Shown here: positions 42,843 through 50,359 of the stretch, one piece after another | How the letters are laid out: each line of letters opens with the position of its first letter | How positions within the stretch are numbered: position 1 is the stretch's first letter | Assembly: GCF_002056795.1 (NCBI RefSeq) | Contig: NZ_CP020104.1 | Span: 5,279,501-5,343,500, forward strand | DNA: 64,000 nucleotides | Direction: 5' to 3' | Origin: Spirosoma aerolatum | GTDB lineage: Bacteria; Bacteroidota; Bacteroidia; Cytophagales; Spirosomataceae | The notes under the pieces: model-generated | What the model saw: only the letters and a program-made list of their open reading frames with translations | Database searches by the model: none | Told to the model about the DNA's origin: nothing | Program-made: the position numbers and the translations under genes

Positions 42843-43793
42843 ATGTCCCAGATAGGAACCGACATACAGGCAGCAAAGGCATTTCTGGAAGCAGGAAATG
42901 TAGTAGGTATCCCTACTGAAACGGTCTATGGATTAGCGGGTAATGCGCTCAATTCCGATGCTGTACTCACCGTCTTTCGGGTTAAGAACCGCCCCTCTTT
43001 CGATCCGCTCATTGTCCATACGGATTCGCTCGATAAACTTAGTCAATTTGTTACGGAGATTCCGGAAGCAGCTCAAAAGCTGGCCACGACTTTCTGGCCC
43101 GGTCCGCTTACGCTGCTGCTTCCCAAGCAAGACATCATCCCCGACCTGGTAACTTCTGGCTTACCCCGTGTAGCCGTCAGGATACCGAATCACCCCTTAA
43201 CGCTTGCCTTGCTACGCTCGCTGGATTTTCCCCTGGCGGCACCGAGTGCCAATCCCTTTGGCTATATAAGCCCTACGACGGCTCAGCATGTGGCCGACCA
43301 GCTTGGCAATCAGGTGCCGTATATTCTGGACGGGGGTGCAGCGGGTGTCGGTCTCGAATCAACGATTGTAGGATTTGAAGAGAATCAGCCTACGGTGTAT
43401 CGATTGGGAGGACTGGCCATTGAACAGATCGAGCAGGTGATTGGCCCGGTTGAGGTCCGTACGCACTCTACGTCGAATCCCAAAGCACCGGGGATGCTGA
43501 GCAGCCATTATGCCCCCCGTAAACCGCTTAAACTTCTGGCACCGGGCGAAAGTCCGCAACCGGGCAAGCGTGTTGGTGCTTTGGCTTTCCGGGAACCATT
43601 TGGTGGAATTCTACCCGGAAATCAACGTATTCTTTCTCCTACCGGCGACCTGGCCGAAGCGGCAAAAAACCTGTTCGCCTACTTACGCGCCCTGGATTCA
43701 CTGCCTGTCGATGTTATTTATGCAGAGCCTTTACCCAATCAGGAACTCGGCTGGGCCATGAACGACCGTTTACGACGAGCGAGTGTGCAGTAA
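42843..43793 (+). CDS. tsaC: L-threonylcarbamoyladenylate synthase (Sua5/YrdC/YwlC family)
   Basis: A 316-aa enzyme that forms threonylcarbamoyl-AMP from Thr, bicarbonate and ATP for t6A37 modification of tRNA. The YrdC domain fills residues 8-190: VGIPTETVYGLAGNALN, FRVKNRPSFDPLIVHTDSLD, FWPGPLTLLLPK, VAVRIPNHPLTLALL, APSANPFGYISPTTAQHVAD, GLESTIVGF. The C-terminal Sua5 domain begins after KAPGMLSSHYAPRKPLKLL. The length fits the two-domain Sua5 type. Cytoplasmic. Confidence 0.95.
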   Translation: MSQIGTDIQAAKAFLEAGNVVGIPTETVYGLAGNALNSDAVLTVFRVKNRPSFDPLIVHTDSLDKLSQFVTEIPEAAQKLATTFWPGPLTLLLPKQDIIPDLVTSGLPRVAVRIPNHPLTLALLRSLDFPLAAPSANPFGYISPTTAQHVADQLGNQVPYILDGGAAGVGLESTIVGFEENQPTVYRLGGLAIEQIEQVIGPVEVRTHSTSNPKAPGMLSSHYAPRKPLKLLAPGESPQPGKRVGALAFREPFGGILPGNQRILSPTGDLAEAAKNLFAYLRALDSLPVDVIYAEPLPNQELGWAMNDRLRRASVQ

Positions 43794-43894
43794 TTTTTTT
43801 TGTCACTATTTTTGTTTTTTATTTACTAGAAAGTTGACACTAGCCTAGCTAATTGGTGGCACGTTTCTGATTTAACTATCAACTACGATCAAGT

Positions 43895-44180
43895 ATGACC
43901 TCTGAAGAATTAACAAAAGATCAATGCAGAAGCAGGAACACCAATCGTTAGGTTACCAATTCCCCCATGAATAAGAAAACACATTTCTATTTAGGACAAG
44001 CAATTCAATTCTTTATGAAGTCCGCTTTAAGCCAAGCGGGTATATTTTTGCGAACGACCCAGCTCTGGAGCCGTTTGTTTTTGAGATAAGCATCGTTGTC
44101 ATTGACAATCCTACCGGAAATCGCCCTCCGGGTGATCCGCTAGTCCCTCCTACAATTCATTCGATTTTCCGCTCTATCGT
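43895..44180 (+). pseudogene. Frameshifted remnant of a small unknown gene
   Basis: Three overlapping frame pieces form one coherent protein: MTSEELTKDQ from ATG 43895, then NAEAGTPIVRLPIPP in the next frame, then NSILYEVRFKPSGYIFAND and PFVFEISIVVIDNPTGNRPP in the third frame, through about 44160. Codon use and sequence in the last piece look truly coding. The 3' end runs into the tail of the convergent kinase gene. At least two frameshifts or stops are needed. I do not recognise the family; a roughly 90-aa cytoplasmic protein is the likely ancestor. Nothing else is seen in 43794-43894. Confidence 0.5.
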
Positions 44181-45230
44181 CCCTGCCGCTTTGGTAGCGA
44201 GTTCAATAATCATGGGCAATAAATGGCCAAAGCGGGCATCCTGGCTGTAGCCTTGCTTCCAGCGGGCGTAAATCTGCTGGGCAATTACGGCATTCTTGTA
44301 AAGGCCAAACACGTAATAGAAGACAATATCGGTCAGGTCACGACCGCTTTGGGCTTCGTAACGGGCTACCACTTCCCGACGGGTTAGGTTTCCGGGGAGC
44401 CAGGTCAGGTTAAAATTTCGATAGGCCGGACTATCCCCTGCCTCAGACCAATACGCCAGTGTGGCGCCTAGGTCCATCAGCGGATCGCCGACGGTGGCCA
44501 TTTCCCAATCCAATACCCCTTTAATTTCCGGCGTTGGCTCGCCAGTGCGTTCATCAGGAGCCAGAATGACGTTATCATACTTATAATCGTTGTGCAGAAA
44601 AGCGGGCGGTTGCTCACGCGGGTAGTTCTGTTGAAGCCAGTCGCCAACCTGGTCCATAGCCGGAATTTTATCCGTCTCGGCTTGTCGGTATCGCTTCATC
44701 CAACCCACTACCTGTCGCTGTACGTAGCCATCCGGCTTACCAAGCTGAACAAGCCCGGTCGCTTCAATATCCAGCCGATGAATGGCTACCAGATTATCGA
44801 TCAACGATTCAGAAAGCTGACGCATACGTTCGGGAGCGAGTGTCAGCGTTGGCGCCATCGTTGCCCGTAAAATAATACCTGGAATGCGCTTCATGATATA
44901 AAAAGGCGCTCCGAGTACATCCGTTGTTTCGCAATACACAATCGGCTCCGGTATGTTAGCATAGTGACCTTTTAGTAACGACAACACCCGAAACTCACGA
45001 CCCATATCATGCCCACCTTTGATATTGGCCCCAACGGGCGGTCGACGTAATACGTATTCGTCATGAGCCGTTTTGAGCCAGTAGGTCAGGTTTGAAAAGC
45101 CCCCTGGAAACTGCCGTACGTCCACAACCTCACCCATGTCTGGGACGTGCTCGTGGAGATATGTAGTTAACCGAAGTTGATCCAACTCGTCGCCCGTCCG
45201 AACCGACCGGGGCATATCAGGAGCAATCAT
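44157..45230 (-). CDS. APH-type phosphotransferase (ACAD10/11 N-domain or LvaA-like)
   Basis: A 357-aa aminoglycoside-phosphotransferase-fold kinase. ATG 45230 (MIAPDMPRSVRTGDEL) is preferred over an upstream in-frame start. Conserved blocks are QFPGGFSNLTYWL, EYVLRRPPVG, FYIMKRIPGIILR, the catalytic FLHNDYKYDNVIL (Brenner HxD) and metal-binding GVLDWEMATVGDPLMDLG. This subfamily is fused to acyl-CoA dehydrogenase in animal ACAD10/11, and an acyl-CoA dehydrogenase gene lies one gene upstream here. It probably phosphorylates a hydroxyacyl-CoA rather than an antibiotic. Confidence 0.85.
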   Translation of the reverse strand: MIAPDMPRSVRTGDELDQLRLTTYLHEHVPDMGEVVDVRQFPGGFSNLTYWLKTAHDEYVLRRPPVGANIKGGHDMGREFRVLSLLKGHYANIPEPIVYCETTDVLGAPFYIMKRIPGIILRATMAPTLTLAPERMRQLSESLIDNLVAIHRLDIEATGLVQLGKPDGYVQRQVVGWMKRYRQAETDKIPAMDQVGDWLQQNYPREQPPAFLHNDYKYDNVILAPDERTGEPTPEIKGVLDWEMATVGDPLMDLGATLAYWSEAGDSPAYRNFNLTWLPGNLTRREVVARYEAQSGRDLTDIVFYYVFGLYKNAVIAQQIYARWKQGYSQDARFGHLLPMIIELATKAAGTIERKIE

Positions 45231-45438
45231 TTGATGCTGGGATGTGTAAAATAAACTGTAGAAAGTAAAGCGGCTAAGGTCGACCTCATACTTTATGTCT
45301 ATCAGTACACTGTAATTTAAGTTTTCTGTCATTCCGACGGAGGAGGAATGACAGAAAATACGCAAAGGGTTTTATTACACTGGAATCAGTCAGTGAGGGT
45401 CAGTTTTTATTAGTTACAGCCTTATACTAAGCACCAAT

Positions 45439-46068
45439 TTATACCAGTCCCTGTTCCCTGGCAAAGTTAAGCAAGCCAATGGGCGTATCGATACCCAGTT
45501 TGCGGGCTATGTTCCGGCGGTGGGCATTCACTGTAAATTCGCTGATAAACAGCTGTTCGCCAATCTGACGGGTTGAATACCCCTGCACAACCAGCCGGAT
45601 TATTTCGACCTCGCGTTTCGTTATCTGGTATTTTACAGTGAAATCATCGACCAATCGTTCCGATGTATGGACAGCCACTCCTGTTTCAGGAAACCAGTTT
45701 TCACCAGCAGCAACTGCCCGAATAGCGGCTTTCAGGGTCGCCGAACGACTCGTTTTCAACAAGTACCCATTAGCGCCTAACGCTTTCATTTCCTTGATCA
45801 ACTTCGGCTGATCATAACTGGTGAAGATGATCACTTTAAGATCAGGTCGTTTTTCTTTCAGCGTCGTCAATGTAGCGATGCCGTCCATATGCGGCATATT
45901 CAGATCGAGCAAAACCAGGTCGATTGACTGCTTTTGCAGGCGGTCCAATAGCTGATGTCCATTGGTTACAGGGTCAAGCACCTCTACCTCGTCCATCTCA
46001 TCAAGTACCGACCGTACCCCATCAACCAGTAGAGGGTGATCATCTGCTATAATGAGCCGTAATGGCAT
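45439..46068 (-). CDS. NarL/FixJ-family response regulator
   Basis: A 209-aa regulator with receiver domain 1-120 (LRLIIADDHPLLVDGVRSVL, phosphoacceptor Asp in IDLVLLDLNMPHMDG, KVIIFTSYDQPKLIKEMKAL, GYLLKTS). A LuxR-type helix-turn-helix follows at about 145-205 (YQITKREVEIIRLVVQGYST, QLFISEFTVNAHRRNIARKL). No histidine kinase is adjacent. It lies 41 bp downstream of the acyl-CoA dehydrogenase gene and may be co-transcribed with it. Confidence 0.93.
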   Translation of the reverse strand: MPLRLIIADDHPLLVDGVRSVLDEMDEVEVLDPVTNGHQLLDRLQKQSIDLVLLDLNMPHMDGIATLTTLKEKRPDLKVIIFTSYDQPKLIKEMKALGANGYLLKTSRSATLKAAIRAVAAGENWFPETGVAVHTSERLVDDFTVKYQITKREVEIIRLVVQGYSTRQIGEQLFISEFTVNAHRRNIARKLGIDTPIGLLNFAREQGLV

Positions 46069-46109
46069 AGGTTTCCTGATTTAACACGAAGTAGCCCTAA
46101 TATAAACAC

Positions 46110-47372
46110 TTATTCCTGCTGAGACGCCATTAGTTTACGGAACTGCCGGATTTCCTTTACCTTTTGTTTAATGTCCAGACCATACCGTTTGAGGATACTA
46201 ATTGCTAAATTCTGCTTATGCACTTCATCAGCCCCATCCCAGATGCGGGCACCTCGTTCGTGCCGATACATCGCCGACAGTACGGTATCGTCCGTTACGC
46301 CCAACGCGCCATGTACCTGAATAGACCGGTCCAGTACGCGCAGGAATGCGTTAGCCACGAAGAATTTAATAGCCGATACAGCCTCACGGACATTGCTTAC
46401 GCCAACCGTATCGATCATGTAGGCCGTATTGAGTACATACAGCCGACAGGCATCAATTTCGGCGCGGCTCTCGGCAATAAAGTCCTGGATAAACTGCTTT
46501 TCACCAAGCATCACATAATCTTCAATCTCTCGGGTAGCGGCTCGTTTGCAGAGCAGATCCAGTGCTTTTTCAGCATTACCGATCCAACGCATACAATGAT
46601 GGACACGTCCCGGCCCCAGACGTTCCTGCGCCAGTCGAAAACCCATTCCCTCACCAGCAATGACGTTCGACATGGGCACCCGGCAGTTGGTATAGGTCAC
46701 TTCGGCATGACTAAACCACCCTTCACCCGCTTCGCCGAAGACCGGAATATTCCGCTCAATAGTAAAGCCGGGGGTATCGGTTGGCACAATAATCATACTG
46801 GCGCGTTGGTGCGGTGCTGCCTCTGGATTCGTTACGGCCATCACCACCGCAAAGGCAGCGCCATCGGCGGAGGAGGTAAACCACTTTCGACCGTTAATGA
46901 CGTAGCTATCCCCATCTCGCACCGCCAGCGTTGCCATACGCGTTGGATTAGAACCGGCAAAATCAGGTTCGGTCATCGAGAAGCAGGAACGGATTTCACC
47001 TGCCATAAGCGGCTTCAGATACCGCTCTTTCAATTCGGGCGATGCAAACTTGTGCAGGAGTTCGATATTACCAATGTCGGGAGCCTGGCAGCCAAAGACA
47101 TAGTGCCCGAAGAATGGCGCATAGGCCAGTACTTCGCTAATCTGCCCGAACTCGCAAAGCGTTAGCCCATGTCCACCCTCGGCTTCAGAAAGTGCCAGGC
47201 CCCAAAGGCCAGCCGCTTTGACCTGTTCCCGTTTTTGATCAAGAATAGGCAGAATGGCTTTCAGGTTCTGATGCGAAAAGCCGGCTTCGAGCGGAATCAG
47301 TTCTGTTTCGACAAACTCACGAACCCGCACTAGTAAAGGTCGGACCCGTTCGGTGGTAAAAATGGTTTCCAT
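46110..47372 (-). CDS. Acyl-CoA dehydrogenase (ACAD10/11-like)
   Basis: A 420-aa FAD flavoenzyme with the N-terminal helical domain, a middle beta domain (SMTEPDFAGSNPTRMATLAV, YVINGRKWFTSSADGA) and a C-terminal helical domain (GRVHHCMRWIGNAEKALDLL, QVHGALGVTDDTVLSAMYRH, then GARIWDGADEVHK). This matches the ACAD10/11 branch. Together with the APH-type kinase at 44157 it suggests conversion of 4-hydroxyacyl-CoA by phosphorylation and elimination, as known for the levulinate (Lva) pathway and ACAD11. Assignment to that route is inference. Confidence 0.88.
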   Translation of the reverse strand: METIFTTERVRPLLVRVREFVETELIPLEAGFSHQNLKAILPILDQKREQVKAAGLWGLALSEAEGGHGLTLCEFGQISEVLAYAPFFGHYVFGCQAPDIGNIELLHKFASPELKERYLKPLMAGEIRSCFSMTEPDFAGSNPTRMATLAVRDGDSYVINGRKWFTSSADGAAFAVVMAVTNPEAAPHQRASMIIVPTDTPGFTIERNIPVFGEAGEGWFSHAEVTYTNCRVPMSNVIAGEGMGFRLAQERLGPGRVHHCMRWIGNAEKALDLLCKRAATREIEDYVMLGEKQFIQDFIAESRAEIDACRLYVLNTAYMIDTVGVSNVREAVSAIKFFVANAFLRVLDRSIQVHGALGVTDDTVLSAMYRHERGARIWDGADEVHKQNLAISILKRYGLDIKQKVKEIRQFRKLMASQQE

Positions 47373-47392
47373 GCGGGAAATTAGTAGATTTT

Positions 47393-48292
47393 TTATGGAA
47401 TTAGCATCGTCAGTTCGTCGCTCCTACCCTGTAACCCGCCGGTATGTATGGCCACAACCGTAGCTCCTTCTGAAAAATAACCGCGCCGGGCCAAGTCGTA
47501 AATTCCGAACAGCATCTTGCCCGTATACACCTGATCGAGTAGAAGGCCTGTTTTTCGCTCAAACGCCCGGATAAACTCGATCAGTTGCGGAGTCGTTCGG
47601 GCATAGCCCCCGAAGTGATAATCCGGGAGTAACGTTAGGTTCGTCGGCTTAGATTCCGCAACCCTGATAATCTGAAACGCGAAACCCGAATCGGCTTTCA
47701 AGACTACAAATCCGATAACCTGCATTCTTTCGGGAGCCGAAAGAGCTAATCCTGCCACAGTTCCACCCGTACCCACCGGACAACATACATAATCGGGAAT
47801 AGCGCCCAATTGAGCGATTAGTTCAGGGATAATTTCGGCGGTTCCCTGAATAGCCAGCTCGTTGGTTCCTCCTTCGGGCAGGATATAACACGATCCAAAT
47901 TGAGCGATTAAATCGGCCCAAAATGCTTCCTCTTGCTTCTTCCGATAGTCGGCCCGGCTGACAAAATGAAGAGTCATGCCATAGTCTTCGCAGGCCTGCA
48001 AGGTTTTGTTACGCGGTGCCTGGGCCAGCTCGTCGCCCCGTACAACCCCAATCGTTCGAAAGCCAAACGCCTGACCAGCAGCCGCTGTAGCATACAGATG
48101 ATTGGAATAGGCCCCGCCAAACGTCAGTAGCGTATCGAAACCCTGCTGGCGAGCAGCCAGCAGGTTGTATTTCAGCTTTCGCCATTTATTGCCCGATATA
48201 TGCGGATGCAACAGATCGTCCCGCTTGAGCAGCAACCGGATGTTGATTGATTCGGGAAAGGGGTTATCCAGTGATTGTAAAAGCGAATGCAT
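47393..48292 (-). CDS. ACC deaminase / D-cysteine desulfhydrase family PLP enzyme
   Basis: A 299-aa fold-type II PLP enzyme starting at ATG 48292 (MHSLLQSLDNPFPESIN). An upstream in-frame extension of 31 residues lies in the promoter area. The PLP lysine is in HISGNKWRKLKYNLLAA. The serine/asparagine loop LLTFGGAYSNHLYATAAAG, the phosphate cup CPVGTGGTVAGLAL and a late VVAIHTGGLQG fit the family. Reactions include D-cysteine desulfhydration or 1-aminocyclopropane-1-carboxylate deamination. It follows the acyl-CoA dehydrogenase gene by strand order and is separated from it by 20 bp. Confidence 0.88.
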   Translation of the reverse strand: MHSLLQSLDNPFPESINIRLLLKRDDLLHPHISGNKWRKLKYNLLAARQQGFDTLLTFGGAYSNHLYATAAAGQAFGFRTIGVVRGDELAQAPRNKTLQACEDYGMTLHFVSRADYRKKQEEAFWADLIAQFGSCYILPEGGTNELAIQGTAEIIPELIAQLGAIPDYVCCPVGTGGTVAGLALSAPERMQVIGFVVLKADSGFAFQIIRVAESKPTNLTLLPDYHFGGYARTTPQLIEFIRAFERKTGLLLDQVYTGKMLFGIYDLARRGYFSEGATVVAIHTGGLQGRSDELTMLIP

Positions 48293-48373
48293 TGTAACGT
48301 GGTGATACGGCAAACCGACATCCTGTCCACTGGTATTACTAAACAAGGCGGACGGGATATCGGCGTTACAACG

Positions 48374-48381
48374 TAAATTTG
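48374..48381 (+). promoter_or_regulatory. TAnnTTTG promoter box of rluD
   Basis: TAAATTTG is an exact -7 box 16 bp before the ATG at 48398, leaving a leader of roughly ten bases. Confidence 0.5.
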
Positions 48382-48397
48382 CCAAATTTATCAGCTC

Positions 48398-49429
48398 ATG
48401 AACGACATAGCCGAAGAATTTTCGGAAGAGGAAGAATTATACGAACACCACCGGATTGTGGTCGATAAGGGGCAGAGTCTGCTGCGAATCGATCGTTTTC
48501 TGATGGATCGACTATCAAACGCCACCCGAACCAAAATTCAGGCGGCTATTGATGCCGAATCCGTTCGGGTTAATGGCAACCTCACTAAAGCCAGTTATAA
48601 GGTTAAACCAGCCGATGTGATCACGATTTCGCTGGCACACCCACCTCGTGACACTGACATTAAACCCGAAAATATTCCGCTCAATATCGTTTACGAGGAT
48701 GAAGACGTATTGGTACTCAATAAACCGGCGGGTATGGTAGTCCATCCGGCACATGGCAACTGGGATGGCACACTCGTAAACGGTCTGGTTTATCATTTTC
48801 AGCATTTGCCTACCTCCCGAAATGGCGAAATCCGTCCTGGACTCGTTCACCGGATCGACAAAGACACCTCGGGGCTGATGGTCATTGCCAAAACGGAATA
48901 TGCCATGACTCACCTGGCCCGGCAGTTTTTTGAGCATACTATCGAACGAACGTATAACGCTCTGGCATGGGGCATCCCCAATCCGCCCGACGGTACCATA
49001 ACCGGCTACATTGGCCGCTCCGTTCGCGACCGTAAAGTACAAGCCATTTACGACGACGAAACCAAAGGTAAGTGGGCCGTTACACACTACAAAACGCTTG
49101 AAAACCTACGGTATGTGGCACTGGTCCAATGTAATCTGGAGACCGGGCGAACTCACCAGATTCGGGCGCACATGAAGCATATTGGTCATCCGCTTTTCAA
49201 CGACGCCATGTACGGGGGCGACCGCATTCTGCGGGGCAATCCCGTCGGGAGCTATAAAGCGTTTGTCGATAATGCTTTTAAGTTACTCCCTCGGCAGGCC
49301 CTTCATGCTAAATCGCTGGGCTTTGTTCATCCCCGTACCCGCCAATGGCTCCAGTTCGATTCGTCCTTACCCGATGACTTCCAGTCGGCTCTGGACAAAT
49401 GGCGAAAGCTTATACTGGCTAATGAATGA
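48398..49429 (+). CDS. RluA/RluD-family 23S rRNA pseudouridine synthase
   Basis: A 343-aa enzyme with an N-terminal S4 RNA-binding domain (SLLRIDRFLMDRLSNATRTK, then VRVNGNLTKASYKVKPAD). The RluA catalytic domain has LVLNKPAGMVVHPAHGNWDG and GLVHRIDKDTSGLMVIAKTE, where the Asp in HRIDKDTSG is catalytic. GRTHQIRAHMKHIGHPLFND follows. The layout matches RluD, which makes pseudouridines in helix 69. Cytoplasmic; has its own promoter. Confidence 0.93.
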   Translation: MNDIAEEFSEEEELYEHHRIVVDKGQSLLRIDRFLMDRLSNATRTKIQAAIDAESVRVNGNLTKASYKVKPADVITISLAHPPRDTDIKPENIPLNIVYEDEDVLVLNKPAGMVVHPAHGNWDGTLVNGLVYHFQHLPTSRNGEIRPGLVHRIDKDTSGLMVIAKTEYAMTHLARQFFEHTIERTYNALAWGIPNPPDGTITGYIGRSVRDRKVQAIYDDETKGKWAVTHYKTLENLRYVALVQCNLETGRTHQIRAHMKHIGHPLFNDAMYGGDRILRGNPVGSYKAFVDNAFKLLPRQALHAKSLGFVHPRTRQWLQFDSSLPDDFQSALDKWRKLILANE

Positions 49430-49557
49430 TGAATTTTGTGCCGATGAGCTACCTTGTACAATGAAAAAAGATAATATTGTGTCTGATAAAAGTTTTCGGG
49501 TTCACCCTGTGTATCATTTGACTTTATCCGTGAAACTGTTTGAACTTTTATTTTCGG

Positions 49558-49643
49558 GCCTGCTTCACCCCTAAATTCCATGAAAAGAACTGGGTTCCTT
49601 GGTAAGCAAAGTTCTCTTCAGGGGATTTAGGGGTGAAGCAGGC
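49558..49643. repeat. Long hairpin with 19-bp perfect arms
   Basis: GCCTGCTTCACCCCTAAAT (49558-49576) and its exact complement at 49625-49643 bracket 48 bp that can pair further: TCC/GGG with a wobble, and AGAACT (49586-49591) with AGTTCT (49610-49615). It is in the 376-bp gap between rluD and the GNAT gene, which otherwise holds no gene. Size and structure suggest a MITE-like palindrome or an mRNA end structure. Confidence 0.7.
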
Positions 49644-49805
49644 TGATTTGTAGATAACTTTAGTACGTAGAACGGAAAGGATAAACAGGTTCAATAGTAT
49701 TTACCACGATCCAGATGAATTACTGAAATAAATCCGTAGTATTATTCTCTCAGCAAAGCAATCACTACTTAAAACTCATTCATCACTCATCATTCATTAT
49801 TGCAA

Positions 49806-50258
49806 ATGATATCAATTCGTCCCGGCACCCTTGAAGATGTACCTGAAGCATTTGAGCTAGTCATGGAACTGGCCATTTATGAACGAGCCGCCGATGAAGT
49901 TACGAATACCGTCGAACAGATGGCGTTGGATGGCTTTGGCCCTAATCCCCTTTTTCGGATGCTCGTTGCCGAAGATTCCGATAGCCAACGACTCGTTGGT
50001 ATGGCCCTGTATTTCTATCGATATTCGACCTGGAAAGGAAAACGGTTGTATCTGGAAGACATCATCGTCAAAGAAGAATTTCGGGGCTACGGAATCGGAA
50101 AACTACTGCTGGATGCCACCATCGAAACGGCCCGCGAAACCAATTGTACGGGTATGATGTGGCAGGTACTCGACTGGAATGAACCCGCCATCGGCTTCTA
50201 CAAACAATTCGGCACTCGCTTCGACGACGGCTGGACCAACTGCCACCTGGATTTTTAA
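49806..50258 (+). CDS. GNAT N-acetyltransferase, diamine acetyltransferase-like
   Basis: A 150-aa acetyltransferase from ATG 49806 (MISIRPGTLEDVPEAFELVM); an in-frame TTG at 49800 is possible. The blocks YERAADEVTNTVEQM, DGFGPNPLFRMLVAE, ALYFYRYSTWKGKRLYLEDI, EEFRGYGIGKLLLDATIETA (acetyl-CoA loop) and LDWNEPAIGFYKQFG closely follow the spermidine/spermine or thialysine acetyltransferase (SSAT) pattern. An amine or polyamine substrate is therefore likely. Cytoplasmic. Confidence 0.9.
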   Translation: MISIRPGTLEDVPEAFELVMELAIYERAADEVTNTVEQMALDGFGPNPLFRMLVAEDSDSQRLVGMALYFYRYSTWKGKRLYLEDIIVKEEFRGYGIGKLLLDATIETARETNCTGMMWQVLDWNEPAIGFYKQFGTRFDDGWTNCHLDF

Positions 50259-50328
50259 ATCAGTATCAGGAGTAAGGAGCGCCAATGACCCTCCTTACTC
50301 CTCGCTCTTAATACTACCTATAATTCCC

Positions 50329-50336
50329 TATCTTTG
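50329..50336 (+). promoter_or_regulatory. TAnnTTTG promoter box of the AsmA-GT51 gene
   Basis: TATCTTTG followed by CAG is an exact -7 box, 24 bp before the ATG at 50360. Confidence 0.6.
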
Positions 50337-50359
50337 CAGCTCGCGAATTGTGACCGAGC

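Noticed and set aside
44157..45230. Aminoglycoside resistance kinase
   Set aside because: The APH fold is present, but the sequence follows the ACAD10/11-associated branch and an acyl-CoA dehydrogenase gene is nearby, so antibiotic resistance is unlikely.
49182..49574. 130-codon frame overlapping the end of rluD
   Set aside because: Most of it is an alternative frame of rluD; the tail has no coding character.
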